Shown here: one piece after another, positions 16,291-24,703 of the stretch
How positions within the stretch are numbered: position 1 is the stretch's first letter
Layout: every line of letters starts with the position of its first letter
Origin: Streptomyces fulvoviolaceus
GTDB lineage: Bacteria; Actinomycetota; Actinomycetes; Streptomycetales; Streptomycetaceae
Length of the DNA stretch: 64,000 bases
NCBI RefSeq assembly: GCF_000718165.1
Contig: NZ_JOEY01000033.1
Coordinates: 124,001-188,000 of the forward strand
Reading direction: 5' to 3'
Program-made: the position numbers and the translations under genes
The notes under the pieces: model-generated
The model's input: only the letters and a program-made list of their open reading frames with translations
What the model was told of the DNA's origin: nothing
The model's database searches: none

Positions 16291-18099
16291 CTACACCTTC
16301 GTCCAGCGCTGCGACGCCGTGCCGGACGCGCAGGTCGAGGTGACCGGCCAGCCGGCGGACTCGTCGAGGCACCGGCTGCTGTACATGTTCTGCAGGGTGC
16401 CGCCGGAGCCCGTGCGCCAGGACTGCTCGGTGCTCCGGTCGCACGCGGCCGACGTGATGTTGTAGGAGGTGGTGGTCCCGCTCAGGCACTGGCCGGTGTG
16501 CTCGTTGACCACCTGGAACGTGCTGCCCGACAGGCTCTTGTAGGCCCATGAGGACGCCGGGCTGTCCGAACAGCCCCCGAGGACCGGGCCGCTGTAGTCG
16601 CTCATCACCAGGCACTGGCCGTCGGCGGCGTTCTTGAGCCGGTGGTAGCCGGTGGCTGCGGGGGCCGTGGTCGAGGAGTCGCCGGACGTGTCGCCGGAAC
16701 CGCCCGAGCCGCTGCTTCCGCCCGAGCCGTCCGAGGTGTCGGAGTCGCCGGAGTCGGCCTGCGCGCCCGTACCCGCGCCGGTGCCCGAGCCTCCGTCGGC
16801 CGGCTGCGCTCCTCCCGTCCCCTTGCCCCCGCCATCGCCCTTCTCCTTGTCCGACGACCGCTTCCCCGGGGTCGCCGTGCCCGAGGGGCTCCCGTCCGAG
16901 GGGGACGGTGTCGGGGTGAGCGACGCCGAGGCCGAGGCGGACGGCGTTCCACGGCCCTCGTCCTGTGACGCGGAGGTGTTCGGCAGGAGCTGGATCGCGA
17001 GGGTCGTACCGGTCACCACGACCACGACGGGAACGGCGGCGAACAGGATCCGGGTGCGCCGACGTTCGCGCCGCTCGGGGCGGGGCGAGGACTTGGGCTC
17101 CGGCTCCGGCTCCGGCTTCAACTCCGACTCCGGCTCGGCGGACGGCAGGGTCGGGACGGGGACGGACGGCTCGTCGATCTCCGGGACCGTCGCGGCGAAG
17201 GCGGCCCGCTCGGACAGCCGCTCGGTGATGGCCTCCGGCCACAGGGGGGCGGTGAACGGCCCGTGCCGCTCGGCGAGTTCGACGAGTTCGGCGGCGGTGG
17301 GCCGGGCTTCGGGGTCCTTGTCGAGGCAGGCCGCGACGATGTCGGCCAGTTCCGGGGCCAGTTCGCGCACCGGGCCCAGGTCGGGCTCCTCGTGCACGAT
17401 GCGGTACAGCACCCCGTGCCCGGACTCGTCGCCGAAGGGCGGTCGCCCGCATGCCGCGTACGCGAGCACCGAGCCGAGGGCGAACACGTCGACGGCACCG
17501 GTCGACTCCCGGGCCCCCGAGGCCTGTTCGGGCGACATGTAGGCGGGGGTGCCCACCACCATGCCGGACAGGGTCAGCTGGCTCTGTTCCGCGGCTCGGG
17601 CGACGCCGAAGTCGATGACGGTGAGGCCGTCGAGGGTGAGCATGACGTTGGAGGGCTTGATGTCCCGGTGCACCATGTCCAGCGCGTGCACGGCGGCCAG
17701 CCCCGAGGTGGCGTCCCGCAGTAACAGCCACAGAGCGCCGACGGGCAGGGAACCCCCGTGCAACTCGACGGCCTCGCGCAGGGTGAGGCCGGGGACGTAC
17801 GCGGTGGCGAACCACGGCGGCCGTGCGGTGCGGTCACTGATGATCAGCGATGCGGTGGCCCGCGCGGGCAGCTTGGCGAGGTTGTCCAGCTCGTGCCCGA
17901 AGCGGCGCAGGAAGGCCTTGTCCTCGGCGACGACGGAGGACAGCACCTGCTTGACGGCGACGTAGCGCCCCTCGTGGACGCCGAGGTACACGCGGCCCAT
18001 GCCGCCGGACCCGAGCCGGCCGATCAGGGGGAGTCCCCCGATCCGCCGCGGATCCTCGTCCTCCAGCGGCTCGGCGCCACTTCCGCGCAGCTCTGACAC
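16291..18099 (-). CDS. Membrane Ser/Thr protein kinase with extracellular ricin-type lectin domain
   Basis: 602 residues, starting at GTG 18099 with GGGGAGACGGGGA upstream. The cytoplasmic kinase domain has the Gly loop GSGGMGRVYLG, Lys50 in VAVKQ, HRDIKPSN (144-151) and DFG (163-165), followed by GTPAYMSPEQA. A Pro/Glu-rich juxtamembrane segment and one helix (ILFAAVPVVVVVTGTTLAI) follow. Outside come a long Ser/Gly/Asp-rich linker and a beta-trefoil ricin-B domain with repeated LxxxxGQCL and SRCLDE motifs and Q-x-W ends. The outer domain probably binds carbohydrate and the inner one phosphorylates unknown targets. It is divergent from the TetR gene at 18288. Confidence 0.92.
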   Translation of the reverse strand: MSELRGSGAEPLEDEDPRRIGGLPLIGRLGSGGMGRVYLGVHEGRYVAVKQVLSSVVAEDKAFLRRFGHELDNLAKLPARATASLIISDRTARPPWFATAYVPGLTLREAVELHGGSLPVGALWLLLRDATSGLAAVHALDMVHRDIKPSNVMLTLDGLTVIDFGVARAAEQSQLTLSGMVVGTPAYMSPEQASGARESTGAVDVFALGSVLAYAACGRPPFGDESGHGVLYRIVHEEPDLGPVRELAPELADIVAACLDKDPEARPTAAELVELAERHGPFTAPLWPEAITERLSERAAFAATVPEIDEPSVPVPTLPSAEPESELKPEPEPEPKSSPRPERRERRRTRILFAAVPVVVVVTGTTLAIQLLPNTSASQDEGRGTPSASASASLTPTPSPSDGSPSGTATPGKRSSDKEKGDGGGKGTGGAQPADGGSGTGAGTGAQADSGDSDTSDGSGGSSGSGGSGDTSGDSSTTAPAATGYHRLKNAADGQCLVMSDYSGPVLGGCSDSPASSWAYKSLSGSTFQVVNEHTGQCLSGTTTSYNITSAACDRSTEQSWRTGSGGTLQNMYSSRCLDESAGWPVTSTCASGTASQRWTKV

Positions 18100-18234
18100 G
18101 TCGTCCCCGTCTCCCCGTTCGCGAGCCGTCCTCGGTCGTCGAGAGACACGAACGCCCACCCGCTCCCCCCACGGCCGGGCGGACGCTCGTGTCCCACAGG
18201 GGTAAGTTTGGGCCGCCAGGCGATAGAATTGGAA

Positions 18235-18261
18235 GATCTTTCTAGAAAAACACTCTAGATC
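18235..18261. promoter_or_regulatory. Palindromic operator upstream of the TetR gene at 18288
   Basis: The perfect 10-bp palindrome TTTCTAGAAA (18239-18248) lies within a larger dyad of GATCT (18235-18239) and AGATC (18257-18261). It is 27-53 bp upstream of the tetR ATG and in the divergent space shared with the kinase gene. The same decamer recurs downstream at 18946-18955. This is the pattern of an autoregulating TetR protein. Confidence 0.65.
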
Positions 18262-18287
18262 TCTGTAAGCGGAATCGGCGGAATCAG

Positions 18288-18890
18288 ATGAGCCCCAAGC
18301 AGCAACGCGGCGTGGCGACCGCCGATCTGCTCCTGGACGCCGCACTGCGCGTGTACGCGGAGAAGGGCGAACAGGGCCTCACCGTCAGCGCGGTCACCAA
18401 GGCCAGCGGCGTCAGCCTCGGCAGCCTCTACCACCACTTCGGCAGCATCGACGGCCTCGTCGAGGCCCTCACGCTCCGCTGGATGGGCCGGATGCTGGGC
18501 GACGTGGTCACGGCCCTGCAGCGCTCCCGCACCGCCCGCTCGGGCATCGGCGCCCTCGTACGGGCCTACCTGGACTTCATCCAGGAACACCGGGACGCCG
18601 CCCTGCTCGTGCACTCCCCCGCCGCCGACCGGAAGGGGATGGCGGACGGCAACCAAGCCCGCGCCAGCCAGGAAGCCCCCGTGTCGGCCTTCGCCGCCTG
18701 GTTCCAACCCCACATCGAGGCAGGCGAGATCGCTCCGCTCCCCATGCCCCTGATCGAGTCCCTGGTCCTGGGCCCTGTCATCGGCCTCGCCCGCCGCTGG
18801 CTCTCCGGCATCGAGGACGTCGACCTCGACGAGGCCGCGCGGATCCTGCCCGAGCGGATCTGGCGGTCGGTCAGCGCGGAGCCGAAGTGA
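18288..18890 (+). CDS. TetR-family transcriptional regulator
   Basis: 200 residues. The helix-turn-helix is evident: LLLDAALRVYAEKGEQGLTV, then SAVTKASGVSLGSLYHHFGSIDGL. The C-terminal domain contains a YLDFIQEHRDAALLVHS helix common in regulators of this branch. The gene is bracketed by copies of TTTCTAGAAA on both sides, so it probably represses itself and perhaps a neighbour. The effector is unknown. Confidence 0.9.
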   Translation: MSPKQQRGVATADLLLDAALRVYAEKGEQGLTVSAVTKASGVSLGSLYHHFGSIDGLVEALTLRWMGRMLGDVVTALQRSRTARSGIGALVRAYLDFIQEHRDAALLVHSPAADRKGMADGNQARASQEAPVSAFAAWFQPHIEAGEIAPLPMPLIESLVLGPVIGLARRWLSGIEDVDLDEAARILPERIWRSVSAEPK

Positions 18891-18945
18891 ACGGCGGGTG
18901 GGGCGAGCGCACAAGTGAGACCAGGCACGCCCCGGCTGGAAGCTT

Positions 18946-18978
18946 TTTCTAGAAACCAGATCTAGAAACTTTATCTGG
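18946..18978. promoter_or_regulatory. Second TTTCTAGAAA operator plus CCAGAT/ATCTGG dyad
   Basis: TTTCTAGAAA lies at 18946-18955. It is followed at once by CCAGAT (18956-18961) and ATCTGG (18973-18978), an inverted repeat enclosing another TCTAGAAA. The site is after the tetR stop and about 75 bp upstream of the next gene start, so it probably controls the gene at 19053. Confidence 0.6.
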
Positions 18979-19052
18979 AACAAGGCCATGGAGCAGGTGC
19001 GGCCCCTTATTCGTCCGTACAGTTGACGGTCCATCGGGACGAGAGGGACCTC

Positions 19053-19733
19053 ATGGCGGCCAGGCTTCTCAACTGGTTCCGGAGCCAGGACACCGCGGTG
19101 AAGGCGGCGCTCATCGGGCTCACCGGCACGCTGACCGCAGCCCTGATCACGGCCACGGTGACCCTGACCATCGCGCTGTCGCGACCTGCGACCGGGACCG
19201 ACGCCGGCGGTCGCACGACCACCCCCACGCCCTCGACCCCCGCCCCGGACACGTCGTTCCCCGACGACCCGACCAGCACGACGCCACCGGCGACCGCCTC
19301 CCCGCCGCCGACGACCACACCCCCGCCCTCCCCGCCGGAACCCTCCCCGACCCCGCCGCCCGCATCGCCGGTGGCGGAGAGCCGGGTGCGCTGGCACGGC
19401 ACGCTGGAGCTCAACGGCGACACCATGACCAGGGGCTGGTGGCTGGACCAGACCCCGCCCGGGTCCGCGGTGAACGGCGACGTCTACACCGAGGGCGCCG
19501 GCGTCCTGTACAGCGACGCCGCGCTCGTGGCCTGGCGCGACTCCGGCGCACCGACGCACGACCGGTGTGCCACCCTGCTCAACGCCAACCGCGGCCTGCA
19601 CACCCTGGACGTCCAGGTGGGCGACCGGGCCTGCGTCGGAACGTGGGACGGCCGCGTCGGCTACGTCGAGGTGACCTCGGTCCCCGACGCCGAACGCATC
19701 GACGTCACCGCGACGGTCTGGGAACGTCAGTGA
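19053..19733 (+). CDS. Membrane-anchored protein with Pro/Thr-rich stalk
   Basis: 226 residues; the start chosen is ATG 19053, with GAGAGGGAC upstream, rather than the TTG 30 bp earlier. A membrane helix (about residues 14-42, rich in Ala/Leu/Thr) is followed by a stalk of some 60 residues rich in Pro/Thr/Ser. A roughly 110-residue extracytoplasmic domain with two Cys (DRCATLL ... DRACVGTWDGRVGYVEV) ends the protein. I recognise no family. It lies just downstream of the palindromes that flank the TetR gene, so it may be that regulator's target. Confidence 0.75.
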   Translation: MAARLLNWFRSQDTAVKAALIGLTGTLTAALITATVTLTIALSRPATGTDAGGRTTTPTPSTPAPDTSFPDDPTSTTPPATASPPPTTTPPPSPPEPSPTPPPASPVAESRVRWHGTLELNGDTMTRGWWLDQTPPGSAVNGDVYTEGAGVLYSDAALVAWRDSGAPTHDRCATLLNANRGLHTLDVQVGDRACVGTWDGRVGYVEVTSVPDAERIDVTATVWERQ

Positions 19734-20065
19734 CCGTCGCGCAGGACGAGCTCCAGCAGCCCCGGGAACCGGGCGTCGAACTCCTCCCGCCTGAGCCGGT
19801 TGACCCGCTTGGGGCCCTCGTCCCGCTGTTCCACGAGCCCTGCCGCGCGCAGCACCGCGAAGTGGTGGCTGAGCGCCGCCTTGCCGACGGGCACGTCGAA
19901 GGTGCCGCAGCTGCGGGACCAGTCGACGGAGCCGGCCAACTCCCTTACCAGTTGCATCCGTACGGGATCCGCGAGCGCGGCGAGAGCCGCCAGGACGGGG
20001 ACGTCGTCGGGGTGGGTGTGCTCGGGGGCGGCCCGATGACCGGTGCCGGTGGTGCGCTGTGCCAC
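19727..20065 (-). CDS. ArsR-type winged-helix repressor
   Basis: 112 residues, starting at GTG 20065 six bases after AGGGAG. The fold is LAALADPVRMQLVRELAG, then a winged helix with KAALSHHFAVLRAAGLVEQRDEG. There is no metal-binding Cys pair of the ArsR/SmtB type; its only cysteine, in WSRSCGTFDV, could serve redox sensing. It is divergent from a quinone oxidoreductase across a 12-bp inverted repeat, a standard arrangement for a redox or electrophile-responsive repressor. The 3' end overlaps the preceding gene by 7 bp. Confidence 0.85.
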   Translation of the reverse strand: MAQRTTGTGHRAAPEHTHPDDVPVLAALAALADPVRMQLVRELAGSVDWSRSCGTFDVPVGKAALSHHFAVLRAAGLVEQRDEGPKRVNRLRREEFDARFPGLLELVLRDGH

Positions 20066-20105
20066 GCCGTGCTCCCTGCTCCACACTCCCTCGCCGGTTG
20101 CGAGT

Positions 20106-20151
20106 GTTCGATGAAAACCATACAGTCGCGAGTGTTCGCTTTTCATTGAAC
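20106..20151. promoter_or_regulatory. 12-bp inverted repeat between ArsR-type gene and quinone oxidoreductase
   Basis: GTTCGATGAAAA (20106-20117) and TTTTCATTGAAC (20140-20151) are inverted with a single mismatch and a 22-bp spacer. A direct repeat CGAGTGTTCG (20101-20110 and 20129-20138) overlaps it. The position between divergent starts at 20065 and 20184 makes it the likely operator of the ArsR-type repressor. Confidence 0.7.
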
Positions 20152-20183
20152 AGTCTGAAGCAGTCCACGAGGAGTGCATTGCC

Positions 20184-21152
20184 ATGCGCGCGGTCGAGAT
20201 CCAGGAGTACGGCGGTCCCGAGGTCCTCAAGGTCGTGGAGACGGAGGTCCCCGAGCCGGGCCCCGGCCAGGTGAGCGTCGACGTGGCGTACGCCGGGGTG
20301 AACTTCGCCGACCTCAAGGCGCGTGCGGAGGGCTACCGGGTGCCTTCGTTGCCCTTCCGGCCGGGACTCGAGGTCTCCGGCCGGGTCCGGGCGGTCGGCG
20401 CGGGCGTCACGGACCTCACCGTCGGCCAGGAGGTGACGGCCCTGACCGAGGGCGGCGCCTACGCGGACGTGGCCGTCGCGAACGCGGTGACCGTCTTCCC
20501 GGTCCCGGCGGGCGTCGACCTGCGTACGGCGGCCACGCTGCCGACGGTGCTGCCGACGGCGTACGCCCTCGTGAACGCCGTAGGCCGGCTGCAGCCCGGC
20601 GAGACGGTGCTCGTGCAGGGGGCGGCGGGCGGAATCGGCACGGTGGCGGGCCAGTTGGCGAAGGCGGCGGGTGCCGGGGCGGTGTACGGCGTGGTGTCGA
20701 GCGCGGCGAAGGCGGCGTACGCGCGGGAGTACGGCTACGACGAGGTGTTCGTCGGCGACTTCGAGGCGGGGGTGCGGGAGGCGACCGGGGGCCGCGGGGT
20801 CGACCTGGCGCTGGACCCGGTGGGCGGCGACACCTTCCGGGCCTCGCTGGCCTCGCTCGCGGTCTTCGGCCGCCTGGTCTCCTTCGGCAACGCGAGCTCG
20901 GCGCCGGCCTGGAGCGTGGGGCAGCCCGAGCTGTACCCGTCGGCGGTGTCGGTCGGCGGCTTCTCGATCCTGACGCTGGCGAAGACGGCCCCGGCGGAGC
21001 TGCGGACGCTGGCCGAGCGGGCGTTCGCGACGGTGGCCGACGGGACGGTGACCCTGCCGGTGACGGCCGAGTTCGGGCTGGAGGAGGCGGCGGAGGCGCA
21101 CCGGCTGATGGGGGCGCGGACGAGCACGGGGAAGCTGCTGCTGCGGGTGTAG
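20184..21152 (+). CDS. NADPH:quinone oxidoreductase, zinc-independent MDR family
   Basis: 322 residues of the medium-chain dehydrogenase/reductase family, quinone reductase branch: MRAVEIQEYGGPEVLKVVE at the N-terminus, a GroES-like domain without Zn-binding Cys, then a Rossmann domain with VLVQGAAGGIGTVAGQLAKAAGA (NADPH site). The product reduces quinones or enones with NADPH. It has ACGAGGAG upstream of ATG 20184 and shares a promoter region with the divergent ArsR-type gene that probably represses it. Confidence 0.9.
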   Translation: MRAVEIQEYGGPEVLKVVETEVPEPGPGQVSVDVAYAGVNFADLKARAEGYRVPSLPFRPGLEVSGRVRAVGAGVTDLTVGQEVTALTEGGAYADVAVANAVTVFPVPAGVDLRTAATLPTVLPTAYALVNAVGRLQPGETVLVQGAAGGIGTVAGQLAKAAGAGAVYGVVSSAAKAAYAREYGYDEVFVGDFEAGVREATGGRGVDLALDPVGGDTFRASLASLAVFGRLVSFGNASSAPAWSVGQPELYPSAVSVGGFSILTLAKTAPAELRTLAERAFATVADGTVTLPVTAEFGLEEAAEAHRLMGARTSTGKLLLRV

Positions 21153-21209
21153 CCCTACGGGAAAGGGCCGGCGGAGTACCACCGGCCCTCCCGGAGGAGA
21201 CCGCGGACG

Positions 21210-21596
21210 TCAGGAGCCCTTGATCAGCTTCTCGATCTCGGGGGGAAGTTCCTTGCCGTACTCCTCCGCGACGAAGAGGACGCCCTCGGGTGCGGCGTCC
21301 ACCGCGATGGCGATGCTCGGATCCACCCCCTCGATCTCGTAGGCGACGGTCGGGTCCGACGACGCCGTGCCGCCGTCGTCGTCCGACGAGTCGTCGCAGC
21401 GCGGCAGGACGGCCGGGCCCAGCTTCTTCCCCACCTCGAACTCGGCGTTGGCCACGTCCGAGTACATGCGCCGGTCGTACTCGACCTGGAACACACAGGA
21501 CGCATCGGACTCACCACCGCCGCCACCGCTGGACGCGGTGCAACCGACGGCCATCGCGGCAGCGGCCGCCACCACCAGTGCCTTCGCGGGATTCAT
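21210..21596 (-). CDS. Small secreted lipoprotein
   Basis: 128 residues starting at ATG 21596 behind AGGAGGGGG. A signal peptide ends in the lipobox AVGC (Cys at about residue 19), then a Ser/Gly spacer. The mature part begins with CVFQVEYDRRMYSDVANAEF, resembling small actinomycete lipoproteins that I recall as DUF6281, and is strongly acidic. Function unknown. It follows the metalloprotease gene in the same direction (33-bp gap), so the two are probably co-transcribed. Confidence 0.75.
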   Translation of the reverse strand: MNPAKALVVAAAAAMAVGCTASSGGGGGESDASCVFQVEYDRRMYSDVANAEFEVGKKLGPAVLPRCDDSSDDDGGTASSDPTVAYEIEGVDPSIAIAVDAAPEGVLFVAEEYGKELPPEIEKLIKGS

Positions 21597-21629
21597 CTGG
21601 GTACCCCCTCCTGGAGCATCCGCTCCGGC

Positions 21630-22733
21630 TCAGTAGATGCTGCGGAGGCCGAGAACATCACCCTTGCCGAGGGTCCTGGCCCTCGTGGAGCACTTGATCG
21701 AGCTTCCGTACATCGTGAGGTTGCCGTGCGCGCCATAGATGTCCTTCAGCCCGAAGACATGACCGGCCTCATGAGTACCGACGGAGCGGACGTCGTATTT
21801 GTTCGAGCAGCTGCTGGTCGGCTTGTTGGTGAAGTCCTTGTCGACGGTGTTGAACCGGACGTCCGCCTCCCGCAGGTCGTTCTTGACGCCCGGCGTCGCC
21901 CAGCTCCACGCGCAGGTGAAGGCGACGGTGTCGCTCTTGAGGTCGCCCGCGTCCCAGGTGCTGAGTCCGTCCCGGTCGGTGCAGTTGTTGCTGCTGCTGA
22001 TGTCGGCCTCGTAGCTCGTGTAGGCGAGGAAGTTCGCCTTGTGCGCGTCGACCTGGTCGCTGTAGCCGCAGTTGTTGTTGCTCTCGGTGATGTTGTCCAG
22101 GGCCTCGTAGAACGCCCACAGAGCGTCGTTCTTGGACAGTCCCGCCGGCAGACCGCCGTCTCCGATGTACCAGTTGTAGGTGCCGTACTCCTTGAGGTCG
22201 TACGTCGCGTAGGTGCTGTCGCTGCACGCCCCGGGTGACGCGGCCGCGTCGACGTCCGCCACCTCGGCCTCGCTGCTGCCGGAGTCGACCTCGTCCGCGT
22301 CGGTGCTGTCCGAGTCGGTGACCGGCGTCTCGGCCGGGTTCCTGGTGGTGTCGGCGACGTCGGACCCCTCGGTGGAGGTGTCCGCGCTCTCTCCTTCGGT
22401 GAGGTCGTACGAGATGATGCCGTCGGTGGACACCTGCAGCGCGAAACCGGCGTGCTCGCCGTCGTCGGTCAGCGCGTGGGCGGTCACCGAAGTGCCCGGT
22501 TCGGGCACCTCGATGCCGGTCCCCTCGTACGTGACCACGCGCCCCACCGCGTCGCACAGGATCACCGACGTGCCCGCCGGCAGGTTGTAGACGGTCAGCT
22601 CCTCCTCAGTGAGCTCACAGACGTCCGGCGCCGCCGTGGCCGGTTCGGCGCTGCCGACGACCGCGGACAGCGATGCCGCCAACGCGAAGGCCACGACGGT
22701 TCTACTGACGACACCTGAGCATCTTTCTGACAC
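21630..22733 (-). CDS. Secreted zinc metalloprotease, matrixin-like
   Basis: 367 residues from GTG 22733, preceded by GGGGTGGGGA. A signal peptide covers about residues 1-35. An N-terminal domain and an acidic Ser/Thr/Glu linker precede the catalytic domain. The zinc site GTHEAGHVFGLKDIYG (HExxHxxGxxD, near residues 321-331) is followed by a Met-turn in LTMYGSS, the metzincin arrangement seen in matrixins and snapalysins. Several Cys suggest disulfides. The N-terminal domain may be a pro-region. It probably degrades extracellular protein. Confidence 0.85.
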   Translation of the reverse strand: MSERCSGVVSRTVVAFALAASLSAVVGSAEPATAAPDVCELTEEELTVYNLPAGTSVILCDAVGRVVTYEGTGIEVPEPGTSVTAHALTDDGEHAGFALQVSTDGIISYDLTEGESADTSTEGSDVADTTRNPAETPVTDSDSTDADEVDSGSSEAEVADVDAAASPGACSDSTYATYDLKEYGTYNWYIGDGGLPAGLSKNDALWAFYEALDNITESNNNCGYSDQVDAHKANFLAYTSYEADISSSNNCTDRDGLSTWDAGDLKSDTVAFTCAWSWATPGVKNDLREADVRFNTVDKDFTNKPTSSCSNKYDVRSVGTHEAGHVFGLKDIYGAHGNLTMYGSSIKCSTRARTLGKGDVLGLRSIY

Positions 22734-22878
22734 TCCCCACCCCCGAATGTTCGCCCGCTGTACGGGACTTGAACAGATTCGAAGGAGAGTAGTCATCAAA
22801 TGCGCACAGGACGCACCTTGTTAAAGCCACGTACACCTTGAGCGCATGGCCGGTTCTCGACTGTCCGCCGGTCGGCGC

Positions 22879-23646
22879 TCACCGCAGCCGCGACGACGAC
22901 AGGATCGACAGCAGGTGGGCCGGGACCATCACCCACGTGATGACGGCGAGGGCGCCGAGGGCCCAGCGGGTCGGCTCGAGGTCGCCGGTGATCTGGTCCA
23001 GTACAGCGGCTGCCAGCAGCACCAGTGACGCCTCGATGCCGTTCGTCACCCGGTGGATCTTGAAGGCGGCGGCGAGGCGGCGGACGGCGGCCACGCCCTG
23101 GGAGCGCGGGCGGGTCGACTCGTCGTCGACGACGCCGAGGCCGCGGCGGGCGCGGGCCACGTCCACCAGGTCCGTGGAGGCCTTCAGCAGGACGACGCCC
23201 AGCGCGGTGGCGATGCCGATCGACAGCCAGCCGCCGACGCCGGACTCGGCGGCCCGGTAACCGGCGCCCGCCAGCAGCGCCGCGTCCGCCAGATACGCGC
23301 CGAGCCGGTCGACGTATATCCCCGCCGCGCTGTTCTGCCCCTTCCAGCGGGCGACTTCGCCGTCCACGCAGTCGAAAAGGAGGAACAGCTGCATCAGGAC
23401 GACGGCCAGTACGGCGCCCGTCAGGCCCGGGATCATCAGCGCGGCCCCGGAGGCCACCCCGCACACCACCATCGTCCAGGTCAGCTGGTCGGGAGTGACC
23501 GGCGTGCGCACCAACTGGCGGGTGAGGCGCAGCGAGACGCTCCGCATGTACAGCCGGCCCGCCCAGTGCTCGCCGTTGCGACTCGCCAGCTTGGCCTGCG
23601 GCTGGCAGACCTCGCGCAGCTCCTCCAGAACCGGAGCAGCAACCAT
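22879..23646 (-). CDS. CDP-alcohol phosphatidyltransferase family membrane enzyme
   Basis: 255 residues with about six helices. The family motif is present as DCVDGEVAR, then eight residues, GIYVD, three residues, and Ala where the last Asp of D-x2-DG-x2-AR-x8-G-x3-D-x3-D is expected. Such enzymes transfer a phosphoalcohol from CDP onto another alcohol in phospholipid synthesis. The missing eighth-position Asp suggests a divergent subfamily or altered chemistry. No lipid gene is adjacent. Confidence 0.85.
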   Translation of the reverse strand: MVAAPVLEELREVCQPQAKLASRNGEHWAGRLYMRSVSLRLTRQLVRTPVTPDQLTWTMVVCGVASGAALMIPGLTGAVLAVVLMQLFLLFDCVDGEVARWKGQNSAAGIYVDRLGAYLADAALLAGAGYRAAESGVGGWLSIGIATALGVVLLKASTDLVDVARARRGLGVVDDESTRPRSQGVAAVRRLAAAFKIHRVTNGIEASLVLLAAAVLDQITGDLEPTRWALGALAVITWVMVPAHLLSILSSSRLR

Positions 23647-23700
23647 GACCGTTCTTCCTCCCGCCGGGGCCCAACTGCCGCTGACGCGGCGCTGGTCGGC

Positions 23701-23718
23701 ACAGGTTACTTGACCTGT
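23701..23718. promoter_or_regulatory. Inverted repeat ACAGGT-N6-ACCTGT in a divergent spacer
   Basis: A perfect 6-bp dyad with 6-bp spacer lies between the phosphotransferase start (23646) and the transglutaminase-like start (23769). On the leftward strand it contains TAACCT, a possible -10 element. It may be an operator serving one or both genes. Confidence 0.4.
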
Positions 23719-23768
23719 TACCGAGGTTTCCCGACGGGACCTCTGGACATTTTGCGGCGAATTTTGCC

Positions 23769-24695
23769 ATGGTCCCGGTCATGCCCGAGACTCCGGAGGC
23801 CCTTGCCTTCCACGCCGCCCAGAGCCCGTTCTCCGACCCCGGCGATCTCGCCCACGTCTACGCCGACTTGCCGCGCGACCCCGCCCAACTCGCCCGCGTC
23901 TCCCGGAACTTGCTGATCCACCGCATGGAAGGCGACCTGTTCGGCCACACCCACCCGGTCGACCGTCTGCACAACGACGCCGAGACCCGCTACATCGACG
24001 ACATCCTGCGGATCCTCGTGCAGCGGAACGACACCCCGCTGTCCGAGCGGCGCGAGCCCCAGGACCGCTTCGTCGGGACCTGCCGGGACTTCTCGCTGCT
24101 GCACTGCTCGTTCCTGCGCCACTTCGGCATCCCGGCCCGCATCCGGATCGGCTTCGCCGACTACTGGGGGTCCGACAGCTTCCATGTCGACCACGTCGTC
24201 ACCGAGTACTGGGACGAGGAACGTGGCTGGCTGTTCGCCGACGCCCAGCTCGCCGACCCCTTCGTCACCGGCCACTGGAAGGTGGACTTCGACCCGATGG
24301 ACGTCCCCCGCGACCGTTTCCTCGTCGCGGGCGAGGCATGGCGGGCGATCCGGGAGCGCGGCGCGGACCCGGAGACCTTCGGGCTGCACCCGCCGGCGGA
24401 GGGGCCGTTCCGGGGCGAGCGGTACGTGGCCGGCAGCATCCGGCTCGACCTCGCCGCGCTCAACAAGGTGGAGACGCTGCTGTGGGACGTATGGGGAGAG
24501 GACGAGGGCAAGCCCGGGGAGCCACTGCCGGAGTCGTCCCGTGCGTTCTACGACCGGGTCGCGCCCGTCGTCTGCGGCGAGGCGTCCTTCGAGGCGGCGC
24601 GGCAGCTGTTCGCGGAGGACGACGTCCTGCGCACCCCGCGGACGGTGACGTGTTACGCGCCCTTCAACGGGCCGAGCCAGGTCACCCTCCGCTGA
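23769..24695 (+). CDS. Transglutaminase-like cysteine hydrolase
   Basis: 308 residues, or 304 if ATG 23781 is used; neither start has a clear ribosome site. The transglutaminase core is visible: Cys in VGTCRDFSLLHCSFLRHFGIPAR, His in SFHVDHVVTEYW, and Asp in WLFADAQLAD. Bacterial members usually act as peptidases or amidases rather than cross-linkers. There is no signal peptide, so it acts in the cytoplasm. Substrate unknown. Confidence 0.85.
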   Translation: MVPVMPETPEALAFHAAQSPFSDPGDLAHVYADLPRDPAQLARVSRNLLIHRMEGDLFGHTHPVDRLHNDAETRYIDDILRILVQRNDTPLSERREPQDRFVGTCRDFSLLHCSFLRHFGIPARIRIGFADYWGSDSFHVDHVVTEYWDEERGWLFADAQLADPFVTGHWKVDFDPMDVPRDRFLVAGEAWRAIRERGADPETFGLHPPAEGPFRGERYVAGSIRLDLAALNKVETLLWDVWGEDEGKPGEPLPESSRAFYDRVAPVVCGEASFEAARQLFAEDDVLRTPRTVTCYAPFNGPSQVTLR

Positions 24696-24703
24696 AGCCG
24701 AGG

